A stretch of DNA of 64,000 nucleotides from Gottfriedia acidiceleris (GCF_004138285.1 NZ_SCFN01000001.1:620001-684000); one strand, 5' to 3'. Shown: positions 35,807-44,982, numbered from the stretch's first letter. The notes: generated by a model from the letters alone, not told the origin. Program-made: numbers and translations.

Positions 35807-38038
35807 ATGAAAAGTACAGTAAGTGAAAATAGTGCTTGGAAAAAGGTGGGTCGATCGATTTATCAATTCCGATATATTGTAATTGCAATTTTAGCTGTAT
35901 TTTCAATCATTCTAGGTATTTATTCGAAGCAATTACCTGGCATTTTAGATGGAGATGGTTTTAGGACACCTGGAGAATATGAAAAAGCTAAGAATGTACT
36001 AGAAAAAGAATTTGAACAATCGCCAGATTCACTCATCATATTACTTGAGAGAAAAAAGGGTGCCTCTAACGCCGAATTCCAATCTGATATTGAACGGATT
36101 GTGAAGGAAGTTCAAAAAGAAAAAAATATAAAACAATTTCATCACCCTCTAATGAATCCGGGTATGAAAAAAGATAATATTGCCTACTTATCTCTTTTAT
36201 ACAATGAGAAAGATCACGATAAACTTGTTGATCTAAACAATAAATTTGCAAAAAAAGTAGAGTCATTTTCAGACGATACAGTAAAGGTAGGAACAACTGG
36301 ATTTACAATCATTAGTGATGTAATGAATAAAACTAGTCAAGAAGACTTAAAGAAAGCAGAAATGATTGGTGTACCGATTGCATTTATCGTTCTATTTTTT
36401 GCATTTGGAAGTTTAGTCGCATCTGCTATTCCAATCATAATCGGTATGATTAGTATATTAAGTACATTTGGTATTTTATTCTTTATAGGTAAGCATGTTG
36501 ATTTATCAATCTTTGTCTTAAATGTTGCACCGATGATTGGATTAGCATTATCAATCGATTTTGCCCTATTATTCGTAAGCCGTTATAAAACTGAATTACA
36601 GAATCATTCATCAGTGAAAGAGGCAATTAGCGTAACGTTTGCAACTGCAGGTAGAGCGATTATTTTTTCTGGTATTTGTGTATTTATCGGATTATCAGCC
36701 CTGTACATTATAAATATTGATCTATTTAGAAGTGTTGCAATAAGTGGTGCAGTTGTTGTATTAGTTAGTTTATTTTTATCATTAACTCTATTACCAGCAG
36801 TACTTTCAGCTCTTGGTAAAAATATTAATAAAGGTACGTTAAAATCGATTGCGAATCGAAGCCAAGAACAGCAACAAGCAGTTTGGAGAAAATTTGCAAA
36901 TTTCGTTATGAAAAGACCAATCATCATGGCACTAACATCATTAATCATTTTAGATCTTTTCGTCATTCCAATCAGGGATGTGCACCTAAATATACCGACA
37001 ATTGATGCGTTACCAAAGGATGCAACGTCGAGAATTAATTATGAAAAATATCAAAAAGCTTTTCTTCCGGAAGCTCAAAAACATGGAACGATCTCAATTG
37101 TACTAGAATCCAATAATAATTTTTTAAAGCAAAATAATGTAAACGCATTAGATAAGATACAGAAAAAGCTTGAAGATGACAAAAATGTTTATGAAGTTAA
37201 AAGTGTGTTGAATGCAGTTAATTTAAACGCTCAGCAATTATTACCTGCTTTGAAATCTCCAAACGCATCAAAAATTCAGCCTGCGATTGATGCCTATATT
37301 AAAAAGAATAAAACTTATATTCAAGTATTCTTGAATTCTGATCCTAAATCAGAAAAAGGTAAACAATGGGTAAGAGATTTTGAGGATAAATATAATGGGA
37401 AAATTGAAGGACTTGATTATACTGTCGGTGGTCAAGTGAAATTTGAACAAGAATTATTTGATGAGATTTCAGATAATATGGTATACGGTTTACTTGTGAT
37501 TATGGTTAGTACTTTTGTCATATTAATGATTGCGTTTAGGTCCATTATCATTCCAATTAAAGCGATATTAATGAATGTATTATCTTTAAGTGCAACGTTT
37601 GGAATCATTACTTGGCTATTCCAAGGTGGTAATTTTGGTTTACCTCAATCTGATATCATGTTGATTTTGCCAGTGTTTGTTTTTGGATTAGTTTTCGGTT
37701 TAAGTATGGACTATGAAGTATTTTTAATGTCGAGAATGCAAGAGCTATATTATGAATCGGGAGATAATACTTATTCAACAAGAGAAGGGTTAGTATCGAC
37801 GAGCCGTATTATCACATCAGCGGCATCCATTATGATTGTTATTACAGGAGCATTTGCTTTTACGGATATGGTACCTGTTAAACAGATGGGAATCGGCATT
37901 GCTATAGCCATTTTCTTGGATGCCACAATCGTTCGCTTAGTTTTAGTTCCTAGTTTAATGCAATTATTTGGAAAATGGAATTGGTGGTTTCCATTTGCAA
38001 AAAATAAAATCGAGGAACCATCTAAACGAGTTGGATAA
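35807..38038 (+). CDS. MMPL family transporter (RND superfamily)
   Basis: A 743-residue membrane transporter with two similar halves. Each has one membrane segment, a large outside loop (about 45-180 and 390-555) and five further segments (about 185-345 and 560-720). APMIGLALSIDFALL and its echo FVFGLVFGLSMDYEVFLMSR carry the proton-relay Asp residues of MMPL/YdfJ proteins. Substrates are often lipids or drugs; here unknown. The start is ATG with AAGGAG 9 bases upstream. No regulator gene is adjacent. Confidence 0.88.
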   Translation: MKSTVSENSAWKKVGRSIYQFRYIVIAILAVFSIILGIYSKQLPGILDGDGFRTPGEYEKAKNVLEKEFEQSPDSLIILLERKKGASNAEFQSDIERIVKEVQKEKNIKQFHHPLMNPGMKKDNIAYLSLLYNEKDHDKLVDLNNKFAKKVESFSDDTVKVGTTGFTIISDVMNKTSQEDLKKAEMIGVPIAFIVLFFAFGSLVASAIPIIIGMISILSTFGILFFIGKHVDLSIFVLNVAPMIGLALSIDFALLFVSRYKTELQNHSSVKEAISVTFATAGRAIIFSGICVFIGLSALYIINIDLFRSVAISGAVVVLVSLFLSLTLLPAVLSALGKNINKGTLKSIANRSQEQQQAVWRKFANFVMKRPIIMALTSLIILDLFVIPIRDVHLNIPTIDALPKDATSRINYEKYQKAFLPEAQKHGTISIVLESNNNFLKQNNVNALDKIQKKLEDDKNVYEVKSVLNAVNLNAQQLLPALKSPNASKIQPAIDAYIKKNKTYIQVFLNSDPKSEKGKQWVRDFEDKYNGKIEGLDYTVGGQVKFEQELFDEISDNMVYGLLVIMVSTFVILMIAFRSIIIPIKAILMNVLSLSATFGIITWLFQGGNFGLPQSDIMLILPVFVFGLVFGLSMDYEVFLMSRMQELYYESGDNTYSTREGLVSTSRIITSAASIMIVITGAFAFTDMVPVKQMGIGIAIAIFLDATIVRLVLVPSLMQLFGKWNWWFPFAKNKIEEPSKRVG

Positions 38039-38050
38039 ATCAATTAAAGG

Positions 38051-38090
38051 AAACTGTTATTCAATTCTAATTTGAATAGCAGTTTATTTA
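38051..38090 (+). terminator. Terminator after the MMPL gene
   Basis: AAACTGTTATTCAA (38051-38064) pairs with TTGAATAGCAGTTT (38072-38085, one mismatch or G-U), then a T-rich tail. Confidence 0.75.
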
Positions 38091-38200
38091 TATTTAAGTG
38101 AACTAACTCGGTCTGTGTAAAAATTCCCAATTTTTCGAAACTATAGAAAATACATGGTCAAATTTGGTAAACTAAAAAATGAAAGAGGGGAGAAGAAAAA

Positions 38201-38836
38201 ATGTTAAAAAGATCGATTAGAGCAATTTTAATAAGCTGTCTTGTATTAACAATCAGCTTATTAGCAGCATGTGGTAACAATAATGAAAAATCTGCAAATG
38301 GTAAAAAACATGGGAAATTACCAATAGCAACAATAAAGGTAAAGGATTATGGTGTCATTAAAGCTGAATTATATCCTAATATCGCACCAAACACAGTAGA
38401 TAATTTTATTTCACTGGCAAACAAAGGATTTTATAATGGATTAACATTCCATCGAGTTGTTAGAGACTTCGTAATTCAAGGTGGTGACCCTGAGGGAACT
38501 GGTGGCGGTGGTCCAGGATATGCAATTGATGGAGAATTTACGTCAAACGGCTTTAAAAATAACTTAAAACATACAACAGGTGTACTATCTATGGCACGAA
38601 CTGGTGATCCAAATAGTGCTGGAAGTCAATTTTTCATAATGGCAAACGATACACCTGACCTTGATGGGCAATATGCTTCATTTGGTAAAGTGACAGAAGG
38701 AATCGATATTGTTAAGAAAATTGACGCAGTGGAAGTGGATTCAATGGAAAAACCTGTTACTCCAGTTATCATCGAGTCAATAAAGGTAGATACAAAAGGC
38801 GAGAAATACGCTAAACCAAATACTCATAAAGAATAG
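38201..38836 (+). CDS. Lipoprotein cyclophilin-type peptidyl-prolyl isomerase
   Basis: A 211-residue protein. The lipobox LLAACG gives lipid-modified Cys25, so it is anchored on the outer face of the membrane. The cyclophilin domain (about 45-195) has FHRVVRDFVIQGGDPEGTGGGGPGY cut in the usual order (FHRV, then QGGDP), ARTGDPNSAGSQFFI, and FGKVTEGIDIVKKI. It probably assists folding of exported proteins. The start is ATG with AGAGGGGAG upstream. Confidence 0.9.
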   Translation: MLKRSIRAILISCLVLTISLLAACGNNNEKSANGKKHGKLPIATIKVKDYGVIKAELYPNIAPNTVDNFISLANKGFYNGLTFHRVVRDFVIQGGDPEGTGGGGPGYAIDGEFTSNGFKNNLKHTTGVLSMARTGDPNSAGSQFFIMANDTPDLDGQYASFGKVTEGIDIVKKIDAVEVDSMEKPVTPVIIESIKVDTKGEKYAKPNTHKE

Positions 38837-38882
38837 TGAGTATTAGATTTATCTTGGTTTTTATGACTTTTACATAAAACAC

Positions 38883-38918
38883 AAAAAACTACTTCGCAAA
38901 ATGAAGTAGTTTTTTCAT
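38883..38918. terminator. Bidirectional terminator between cyclophilin and yqhL
   Basis: AAAAAACTACTTC (38883-38895) pairs with GAAGTAGTTTTTT (38903-38915). Confidence 0.85.
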
Positions 38919-38935
38919 TTGAATTAAAATGTGGA

Positions 38936-39331
38936 TTATAATCCTTTTTTTATTTTACCAGACCAAAGTTTGTAGCCGCCTTTAAGTTGGTAAAGTTCTG
39001 TTACACCTTGTTTACGTAAAATACGTGCAGCTTGTCCTGGACGTACGCCCATTTGATCATATAAATAGACTGCCTGATCTTTACGAATTTCTTTTGAACG
39101 CGTTTTTAATTGTGCGAACGGAATATTACGAGCACCTAATATATGGCCGTTCTTAAAATCTTCTTGATCACGTAAGTCAATTAGCTGAGCTTTACGGTAG
39201 CCAGCACGAAATTCTTCCTCAGATAACGTTTTAATTAAACGTTTTTGGTAGAAATACATAACTGTTGAGTATACAATGATACCTAGTACGACAAAAATTA
39301 TTGGTAAAAACTGACTCAAATTTTTCAACAC
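38936..39331 (-). CDS. yqhL: Rhodanese-like domain membrane protein YqhL
   Basis: A 131-residue protein with an N-terminal membrane helix (about 8-27) and a rhodanese fold (LIDLRDQEDFKNGHILGARNIP cut here as LIDLRD and GHILGARNIP). At the active-site position the sequence is YLYDQMGVR, with no cysteine, so sulfur transfer is unlikely and a binding or structural role more probable. It matches YqhL beside lipM in B. subtilis. The start is ATG with AAAGGTG upstream. Confidence 0.85.
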   Translation of the reverse strand: MLKNLSQFLPIIFVVLGIIVYSTVMYFYQKRLIKTLSEEEFRAGYRKAQLIDLRDQEDFKNGHILGARNIPFAQLKTRSKEIRKDQAVYLYDQMGVRPGQAARILRKQGVTELYQLKGGYKLWSGKIKKGL

Positions 39332-39434
39332 CTTTCAATTACCTACTTATCTTATTATAATTCTCTAGTAGGATTGTGCAAGAAACTTTCATTAAAAAAG
39401 TAAAAATTTATCGAAAAATGAGGAGATTTTCAAC

Positions 39435-40268
39435 ATGACAAAGACAAAGTGGAATTTTATTAATAGCGGAGTAAAATCAGGTAGCTATAATATGGCTCTT
39501 GATGAATGCTTAATCAAGTGGCAAAGTGAAGAAGGTTTTCTTCCGACACTGCGTTTCTATGAATGGGAAAATCCTACTGTAACCATCGGATATTTCCAAA
39601 AAAACCAAGAAATAAGTTTAGAAGCATTAAAAAAATACAATGGTGATTTCGTAAGACGCCAAACTGGTGGAAGAAGCGTACTTCATCACGATGAATTAAC
39701 TTATAGCGTAATTGTCCCAGAAAGCTATCCAAATATGCCTGTGTCAGTTACAGAAGCATATCGAGTGATTTCAATGGGAATTTTAGAAGGGTACAAGCTA
39801 CTTGGTTTAGATGCTTCTTTTTCTGTACCAAAAACTGCTGAAGAAAAAAATCAATTAAAAAACCCAGCAAGTGCCGTTTGCTTTGATGCGCCTTCATGGT
39901 ATGAAGTTGTTGTAAATGATAAAAAAATTGCTGGAAGTGCTCAAACGAGACAAAAGGGCTCAATTCTTCAGCACGGTTCAATTCCTTTAAATATTGATGT
40001 TGATATGTTATATGACTTATATATTTTCTCTTCAGACGCAGTGAGAGAGAGAATGAAAAAACGATTCTTAGATCGTGCAACATGGATCAATGCAGAAAGT
40101 AATACTCCTAAAACAATGGCTGACTTGTATGAAGCATTTGAAAAAGGCTTCGAAATTGGCTTAGATATCGAGTTGGTGCCTTATGAATTAACAGAGGCTC
40201 AAGAGAAGGAAGTACAGGATTTAGCTGCTACAAAATATAGTACTGAGGAATGGAATTTACGTAAGTAG
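39435..40268 (+). CDS. lipM: Octanoyl-[GcvH]:protein N-octanoyltransferase LipM
   Basis: Moves octanoate from acyl carrier protein to the E2/GcvH apoproteins in lipoate synthesis. 277 residues. RRQTGGRSVLHHDELTYS, catalytic Cys149 in SAVCFDAPSWYEV and the conserved Lys in KKIAGSAQTR match LipM rather than lipoate ligases. It links functionally to the glycine cleavage genes of this window, since GcvH carries lipoate. The start is ATG with GAGGAG upstream. Confidence 0.92.
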   Translation: MTKTKWNFINSGVKSGSYNMALDECLIKWQSEEGFLPTLRFYEWENPTVTIGYFQKNQEISLEALKKYNGDFVRRQTGGRSVLHHDELTYSVIVPESYPNMPVSVTEAYRVISMGILEGYKLLGLDASFSVPKTAEEKNQLKNPASAVCFDAPSWYEVVVNDKKIAGSAQTRQKGSILQHGSIPLNIDVDMLYDLYIFSSDAVRERMKKRFLDRATWINAESNTPKTMADLYEAFEKGFEIGLDIELVPYELTEAQEKEVQDLAATKYSTEEWNLRK

Positions 40269-40282
40269 TATATAGTTTTTTA

Positions 40283-40312
40283 TTGAAAGCCTTTATGGCT
40301 TTCTTTTTTTTG
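40283..40312 (+). terminator. Terminator after lipM
   Basis: GAAAGCC (40285-40291) pairs with GGCTTTC (40297-40303), followed by eight T. Confidence 0.85.
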
Positions 40313-40330
40313 CATTGAGTGTGGGTGAAG

Positions 40331-40465
40331 ATGTTTATAAAAGATGTAAGAGTGCAAATGAACCGGTCTATAGTAGGCATCAACGGAAAAAATTTCGATG
40401 TCCTAAAGGAGTATCATAAGAGAACTTCCTACCTTTTCCACTGTTTTAATTATTATCGGGGTTAA
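40331..40465 (+). other. Possible 44-codon open frame upstream of splB
   Basis: An ATG near 40331 opens a frame (MFIKDVRVQMNRSIVGING, then KNFDVLKEYHKR) that ends about 34 bases before splB. GGGTGA sits very close upstream. It does not resemble SplA, the usual upstream partner of splB, or any family I know. It may be a remnant or chance. An ATACTA element near 40465 could be a sigma-G -10, but no fitting -35 is seen. Confidence 0.2.
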
Positions 40466-40498
40466 TACTAATCAAAATGTGGAGAAGGAGTAGATTAT

Positions 40499-41524
40499 AT
40501 GAAGCCTTTTTTACCAAAGCTTGTTTATTTCGAGCCCCAAGCTTTAGAGTATCCATTAGGTAAGGAATTAAAGGAGAAATTTGAGCAGATGGGTTTAGAA
40601 ATAAGAGAAACAACATCTCATAATCAAATTCGAAATTTACCAGGTGAAAATGATGTGGAAAAATATCGGATTGCCAAGTCAACTTTAGTTGTTGGGTTGC
40701 GTAAGACTTTAAAGTTTGAAACATCTAAACCTTCAGCGGAATATGCAATTCCTCTAGCTACAGGCTGTATGGGGCATTGCCATTATTGCTACTTACAAAC
40801 AACCCTTGGTTCTAAGCCATATATTCGGGTATATGTAAATTTAGAAGATATTTTTGCGCAAGCCCAGAAGTATATGAAGGAACGCGAGCCTGAGATCACA
40901 AGGTTTGAAGCTGCCTGTACTTCTGATATTGTTGGCATAGATTATTTAACACATTCACTTAAGAAAACGATTGAATTTATTGGTGAAACAGAATATGGTC
41001 GATTACGATTTGTAACGAAATTTCCACATGTAGATCATTTACTTGATGCAAAACATAATGGAAAAACAACATTTAGATTCAGTATAAATTCTAGGTATGT
41101 TATCAAAAACTTTGAACCTGGAACTGGTTCATTTGATGAGAGAATAGAAGCCGCGAAAAAAGTTGCATATGCAGGATATCCATTTGGATTTATTGTTGCA
41201 CCTATTTATATGCATGAAGATTGGGAAGAGGGCTATGAGGAGCTTTTTATTCGATTAAAGGATGCATTAGGTGAATTGGCAAATGAGAAGATGACATTTG
41301 AACTTATACAGCACCGTTTTACTAAGCCTGCCAAAAAGGTGATTTTAGAGAGGTATCCTAATACTAAACTTGAAATGGATGAAGAGAAAAGGAAATATAA
41401 ATGGGGGAAATATGGAATTGGAAAATATGTTTATCAAAAAGAAGAAGCTGCTTCAATTGAAGAGACCATTTCGGGTTATATAAAAAAGTATTTTCCTAAT
41501 GGAGAAATTCAATATTTTACATAA
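40499..41524 (+). CDS. splB: Spore photoproduct lyase
   Basis: A radical-SAM enzyme that repairs the thymine spore photoproduct during germination. 341 residues. The cluster cysteines are C90, C94 and C97 in GCMGHCHYC, and C140 in AACTSD matches the conserved hydrogen-donor Cys141 of B. subtilis. The start is ATG with GAGAAGGAG upstream. No splA gene is adjacent. Its place between lipM and mntR differs from B. subtilis. Confidence 0.95.
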   Translation: MKPFLPKLVYFEPQALEYPLGKELKEKFEQMGLEIRETTSHNQIRNLPGENDVEKYRIAKSTLVVGLRKTLKFETSKPSAEYAIPLATGCMGHCHYCYLQTTLGSKPYIRVYVNLEDIFAQAQKYMKEREPEITRFEAACTSDIVGIDYLTHSLKKTIEFIGETEYGRLRFVTKFPHVDHLLDAKHNGKTTFRFSINSRYVIKNFEPGTGSFDERIEAAKKVAYAGYPFGFIVAPIYMHEDWEEGYEELFIRLKDALGELANEKMTFELIQHRFTKPAKKVILERYPNTKLEMDEEKRKYKWGKYGIGKYVYQKEEAASIEETISGYIKKYFPNGEIQYFT

Positions 41525-41525
41525 T

Positions 41526-41562
41526 GAAGTGTATCTATTTTATAGGTACACTATTATTATTT
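41526..41562 (+). terminator. Weak terminator after splB
   Basis: GTGTATCT (41528-41535) pairs with AGGTACAC (41543-41550, one G-U), followed by an A/T-mixed tail. Confidence 0.4.
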
Positions 41563-41706
41563 TCATCATACTCTTATACAGAATGATGATCTATTAACAT
41601 TTAAATGAGTTCATGTTAATTGCACTTTTGGTTTATGTGTTGTATCATTTTAATTGATGCTTATTGTAACGGAATAAAGTTTGAATGAGTGTATTGGAGG
41701 AAGAAC

Positions 41707-42144
41707 ATGCCCACACCTAGTATGGAAGATTATATTGAACAAATTTACCTTTTAATTGAAGATAAAGGGTATGCTCGTGTATCTGATATTGCCGAAGCAT
41801 TATCTGTACACCCATCGTCAGTAACCAAAATGGTACAGAAACTAGATAAAGACGATTACTTAATTTATGAAAAATATAGAGGATTAATCCTAACGCAAAA
41901 AGGTAAAAAGATGGGAAAAAGACTTGTCTATCGCCATGTATTACTTGAGCAATTCTTAAGAATTATTGGTGTGGATGAAAACTTAATTTATCAAGATGTT
42001 GAAGGAATGGAACATCATATGAGTTGGGAAGCGATTGATCGAATTGGAGAACTAGTTCAGTTCTTTGAAGAAGATAAAAATCGAATCGAAGCATTAAAAG
42101 ATATTCAAAAGTCGAATGAAACCCAATCGAATTCAAATAATTAA
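41707..42144 (+). CDS. mntR: Manganese-responsive regulator MntR
   Basis: A DtxR-family repressor of Mn2+ uptake. 145 residues. The winged helix (about 1-60, [19 protein letters not shown]) is followed by a metal-binding dimer domain. The ligands Asp8 and Glu11 ([10 protein letters not shown]), a mid-protein His ([10 protein letters not shown]) and the EGMEHH cluster are kept. ATG 41707 has GGAGG 6 bases upstream; the frame to 41689 is less likely. Confidence 0.95.
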   Translation: MPTPSMEDYIEQIYLLIEDKGYARVSDIAEALSVHPSSVTKMVQKLDKDDYLIYEKYRGLILTQKGKKMGKRLVYRHVLLEQFLRIIGVDENLIYQDVEGMEHHMSWEAIDRIGELVQFFEEDKNRIEALKDIQKSNETQSNSNN

Positions 42145-42182
42145 AAAGACCGTGCTTAGTAGGAAGCACGGTCTTTCTTTTT
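42143..42182. terminator. Bidirectional terminator between mntR and yqhP
   Basis: AAAGACCGTGCTT (42145-42157) pairs perfectly with AAGCACGGTCTTT (42164-42176). The yqhP stop codon (42156-42158) lies inside this hairpin. Confidence 0.9.
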
Positions 42183-42551
42183 GCCCTTTTCACCCTCAAT
42201 CACAGTTAAGTGACTTGCATCCTTTGTTCGTTTTTTTAACAAAGGTGTGGAGGTACTTTTTCTTGAAGTGGGCTTTGATTTGTTAATCGATTTTTTAAAC
42301 GAGCTAGATTTTTGTGTGTTATATTTTTTTATAGTTTGTTTTGCAGCCTTACGATAGGAGTCTTGCTGGCTTCTTTGGCTGTTTGAAGATGAAAAAACTC
42401 TATAAATAAAATAAATAATTAAAAGGATTAATCCAATAAACAAAAACCGTTGTAATAATTTTGCTGGATCGTTTATCAACTGAGCAATTAAGCCAAAAAG
42501 TGCTAATGCTATTATTCCATAAAATATTGATGTGTACACTTTTTGATTCAC
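42156..42551 (-). CDS. yqhP: SA1362/YqhP family membrane protein
   Basis: A 131-residue protein with two hydrophobic segments (about 8-25 and 33-52) and a long, very basic, Ser/Lys-rich cytoplasmic tail. Length, topology and place between mntR and yqhQ match YqhP (SA1362 family), whose function is unknown. The patatin-like yqhO found here in B. subtilis is missing. The start is ATG with AGGAGGTG upstream. Confidence 0.78.
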   Translation of the reverse strand: MNQKVYTSIFYGIIALALFGLIAQLINDPAKLLQRFLFIGLILLIIYFIYRVFSSSNSQRSQQDSYRKAAKQTIKKYNTQKSSSFKKSINKSKPTSRKSTSTPLLKKRTKDASHLTVIEGEKGKKKDRASY

Positions 42552-42671
42552 TTTTAAGCACCTCCTATGTGAAGAGTAAATTAGTTATTAAATGTATTAG
42601 AAAAAATATTGTTTCTTATAGTTTATTACATTTTATCCAATAAGTTGATATTTTTTACAAAATTCTGTCAA

Positions 42672-43601
42672 TTATATCTTGTTATTTTTTTCCACTTCTA
42701 AAAGTCGGTTAAATGAAGCGATTGAAACTTCAACTTGATCATCAGATGGCTCTTTAGTTGTTAATAATTGAAGCCATAATCCAGGGTAACCTACCCATCT
42801 TAATATAGGAATATTTCGAACTTTATTTGTTAATTGTAGAACTTCGAACGAAACGCCTATAACGACTGGAATTAATAAAAGTCGATCGACAATTCTTAGC
42901 CATAGTGGGCTTGTTGGAACTAAGAAGTATATGAACATACCAACAATTACAGTAAATAGGATAAAACTACTTCCACAACGATAATGAAGTCGAGATTGTG
43001 ATTGTACTCCTTCAATCGTTAAAGGAATATTGTTTTCATATGCATTAATCACTTTATGCTCGGCACCGTGATACATAAATACTCTTTTTATAAATGGAGT
43101 CAAGGAGACTAAGTAAATATAAATTAATAAAAAAGCTAGTTTTAAGATACTTTCTATTATGACTTGTTGAAAATCGGTTTCAAATATTGGTTTCAATGTT
43201 GCTGCCAGTAGAACCGGTACAAGTGTAAAAATAACTTTACCAACTAAAAAGGATAAAACGGCTAGTAATGAAAGTCCGAGATAAGTTGCAAGCGTACCTT
43301 TTTGTTTTTCACGCTCAATTGCAATTTTCTCATCATCTTTTGGATCAATCCCGTATCTTTCAGTTGAGTAATTTAAATGCTTGGATCCATTAATACTTGC
43401 TTGTATAATCGCGACTACACCACGGACAAAAGGAATTTTCTTTAATTTTTGCATTGTCCGATTTATATGTATCGGTTCTTCATAATATTGTATTTCTTCA
43501 TTTGACCTGCGGATAGCAGAGACTGTATGTGTTTTGCCACCAAACATTACGCCCTCTACGATTGCTTGCCCCCCATAAACTGCTTTATTTTTCTCTCTCA
43601 T
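42672..43601 (-). CDS. yqhQ: DUF1385 family membrane protein YqhQ
   Basis: A 309-residue membrane protein with about five hydrophobic segments. KAVYGGQAIVEGVMFGGKT at the start and MYHGAEHKVINAYEN in the middle are DUF1385 hallmarks; the His-Glu-His cluster suggests a metal site. The molecular function is not established. It is at its usual place between yqhP and yqhR. The start is ATG 43601, preceded by a GGTTGGTG site. Confidence 0.87.
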   Translation of the reverse strand: MREKNKAVYGGQAIVEGVMFGGKTHTVSAIRRSNEEIQYYEEPIHINRTMQKLKKIPFVRGVVAIIQASINGSKHLNYSTERYGIDPKDDEKIAIEREKQKGTLATYLGLSLLAVLSFLVGKVIFTLVPVLLAATLKPIFETDFQQVIIESILKLAFLLIYIYLVSLTPFIKRVFMYHGAEHKVINAYENNIPLTIEGVQSQSRLHYRCGSSFILFTVIVGMFIYFLVPTSPLWLRIVDRLLLIPVVIGVSFEVLQLTNKVRNIPILRWVGYPGLWLQLLTTKEPSDDQVEVSIASFNRLLEVEKNNKI

Positions 43602-43752
43602 GTTGCACCAACCTAAACTTGTTTTTTATCTATTACTATCTATTGTAAATGTAAGCATAATAATGGTGCAAGTAAGAAGTAGGAAAATCTAAATAATAAT
43701 CATAATATTTTTAATTTTCTAATAAAGATTTGAAATCACATTAAAAATTTCT

Positions 43753-43781
43753 TTGTTGGACATAATACTCAGAGATATTTA
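43753..43781 (+). promoter_or_regulatory. Possible sigma-A-type promoter of yqhR
   Basis: TTGTTG (43753-43758), a 17-base spacer and TATTTA (43776-43781), 26 bases before the yqhR start. Confidence 0.4.
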
Positions 43782-43807
43782 GCAATGTATGGAAAGGGAA
43801 ATGTTAA

Positions 43808-44434
43808 ATGCAGGAAAAAGATAAAGAACAAGAAAAGAAGCAAGGTCAGGATCAAGAACAAGAAAAGGATATGCAGGGTAAAGAAAACAATCAAAACCAA
43901 GTTCAAAATCAAGATGATCAAAGTCAAAATCAAAATGAAAATCAAGTGCAAGGTGGTCAGACTGGATCGAGCGGGAATAAGCACTTTAATAAGATTGTAA
44001 GTATTGGGTTTTTCGGTGGTATATTTTGGTCTACTGTTTTGTTAGTTCTTAGTTATTTTGACTTTACTCAAATTGGTCCAAATTTTGTTTTTGAAAGAAT
44101 CAAACTTGGAAAATGGGCAAATGGTAATGTTGAAAACTTAATTTCTATAGTTGGTATAGGGATTATTTCAATCATTATTGCGTTTATATTTTATTTTATC
44201 GGTAGAAAATTTAACGGAGTTCTTCCAGGTATATTTTTTGGATTGCTCCTTTGGGTTATTGTTTTTATTCTTCTTGGTAAAGTAGCATTCGATTTAAAAG
44301 CAATTAAGGATTACTCGTCTGATACGACAGTTACTACAATCTGTTTATTCATTTTATACGGAACTTTTATTGCATATTCTGTTTCTTTTGCATTTCAAGA
44401 GCAAAAGGCATATTTGCGTGGCTATTCAAAATAG
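43808..44434 (+). CDS. yqhR: YqhR-like membrane protein with a Gln/Asn-rich N-terminal tail
   Basis: A 208-residue protein. The first ~57 residues are a low-complexity Gln/Asn/Glu/Lys tail; four hydrophobic segments follow (about 62-82, 110-130, 137-157, 175-195). The membrane part and its place between yqhQ and aroQ fit YqhR. Function is unknown. The tail is probably disordered and cytoplasmic. The start is ATG with GAAAGGGA about 8 bases upstream. Confidence 0.75.
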   Translation: MQEKDKEQEKKQGQDQEQEKDMQGKENNQNQVQNQDDQSQNQNENQVQGGQTGSSGNKHFNKIVSIGFFGGIFWSTVLLVLSYFDFTQIGPNFVFERIKLGKWANGNVENLISIVGIGIISIIIAFIFYFIGRKFNGVLPGIFFGLLLWVIVFILLGKVAFDLKAIKDYSSDTTVTTICLFILYGTFIAYSVSFAFQEQKAYLRGYSK

Positions 44435-44523
44435 TCTGGCCTATGATAAAATAAACCTTGGGTATTCCAAGATATGTTTGTTTGGGATAAATATGCAAAA
44501 AATGATGGGTGGAGACTTTTAAA

Positions 44524-44982
44524 ATGGCTAAGTTTTTATTATTGAATGGACCTAATCTAAATATGCTCGGTCAGAGAGAAGTTTCTATCTATGGTTCAAC
44601 TACATTAAAGGATATTGAGGATCATTTATCATCGGTTGCACATGAAAATGGGGATACGATTGATTGCTTTCAATCGAATCATGAAGGTGAATTAATCGAT
44701 AAACTGCATGCTGCAAATAATGTTTATGATGGGATTCTGTTTAATCCTGGCGCATTTACTCATTACAGTTATGCAATTCGTGATGCAATTGCAAGTATTA
44801 CCGTTCCAACAATTGAAGTACACATTTCAAATATACATAAAAGAGAAGAGTTCCGACATACTTCAGTTTTAGCTGCAGTAACTGTAGGGCAAATCGTTGG
44901 TTTAGGTGTGTATGGATATGATTTAGGTTTAAGTGCGTTAAAAAAGATTAGTAGGGGAGAGAAAAACAATGGAAAAAATTAA
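44524..44982 (+). CDS. aroQ: 3-dehydroquinate dehydratase, type II
   Basis: Dehydrates 3-dehydroquinate to 3-dehydroshikimate, two steps before the shikimate kinase that is broken at 12.5 kb. 152 residues. [16 protein letters not shown] holds the catalytic Arg and Tyr; [21 protein letters not shown] and [15 protein letters not shown] complete the active site. ATG 44524 has GGTGGAG upstream; a GTG at 44509 overlaps that site. It overlaps yqhT by 14 bases. Confidence 0.94.
   Translation: MAKFLLLNGPNLNMLGQREVSIYGSTTLKDIEDHLSSVAHENGDTIDCFQSNHEGELIDKLHAANNVYDGILFNPGAFTHYSYAIRDAIASITVPTIEVHISNIHKREEFRHTSVLAAVTVGQIVGLGVYGYDLGLSALKKISRGEKNNGKN

Noticed and set aside
40455-40480. Sigma-G promoter for splB
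   Set aside because: An ATACTA -10-like element exists, but no fitting -35 is found at 17-18 bases.
42156-42182. yqhP frame as a false extension into the mntR terminator
   Set aside because: The frame keeps YqhP-like length and topology, and stop codons inside terminators occur elsewhere in this window (yqgQ, sirB).
43785-44000. Lys-rich open frame overlapping the yqhR start in another frame
   Set aside because: Its composition is a shadow of the Gln/Asn-rich tail of yqhR read out of frame.
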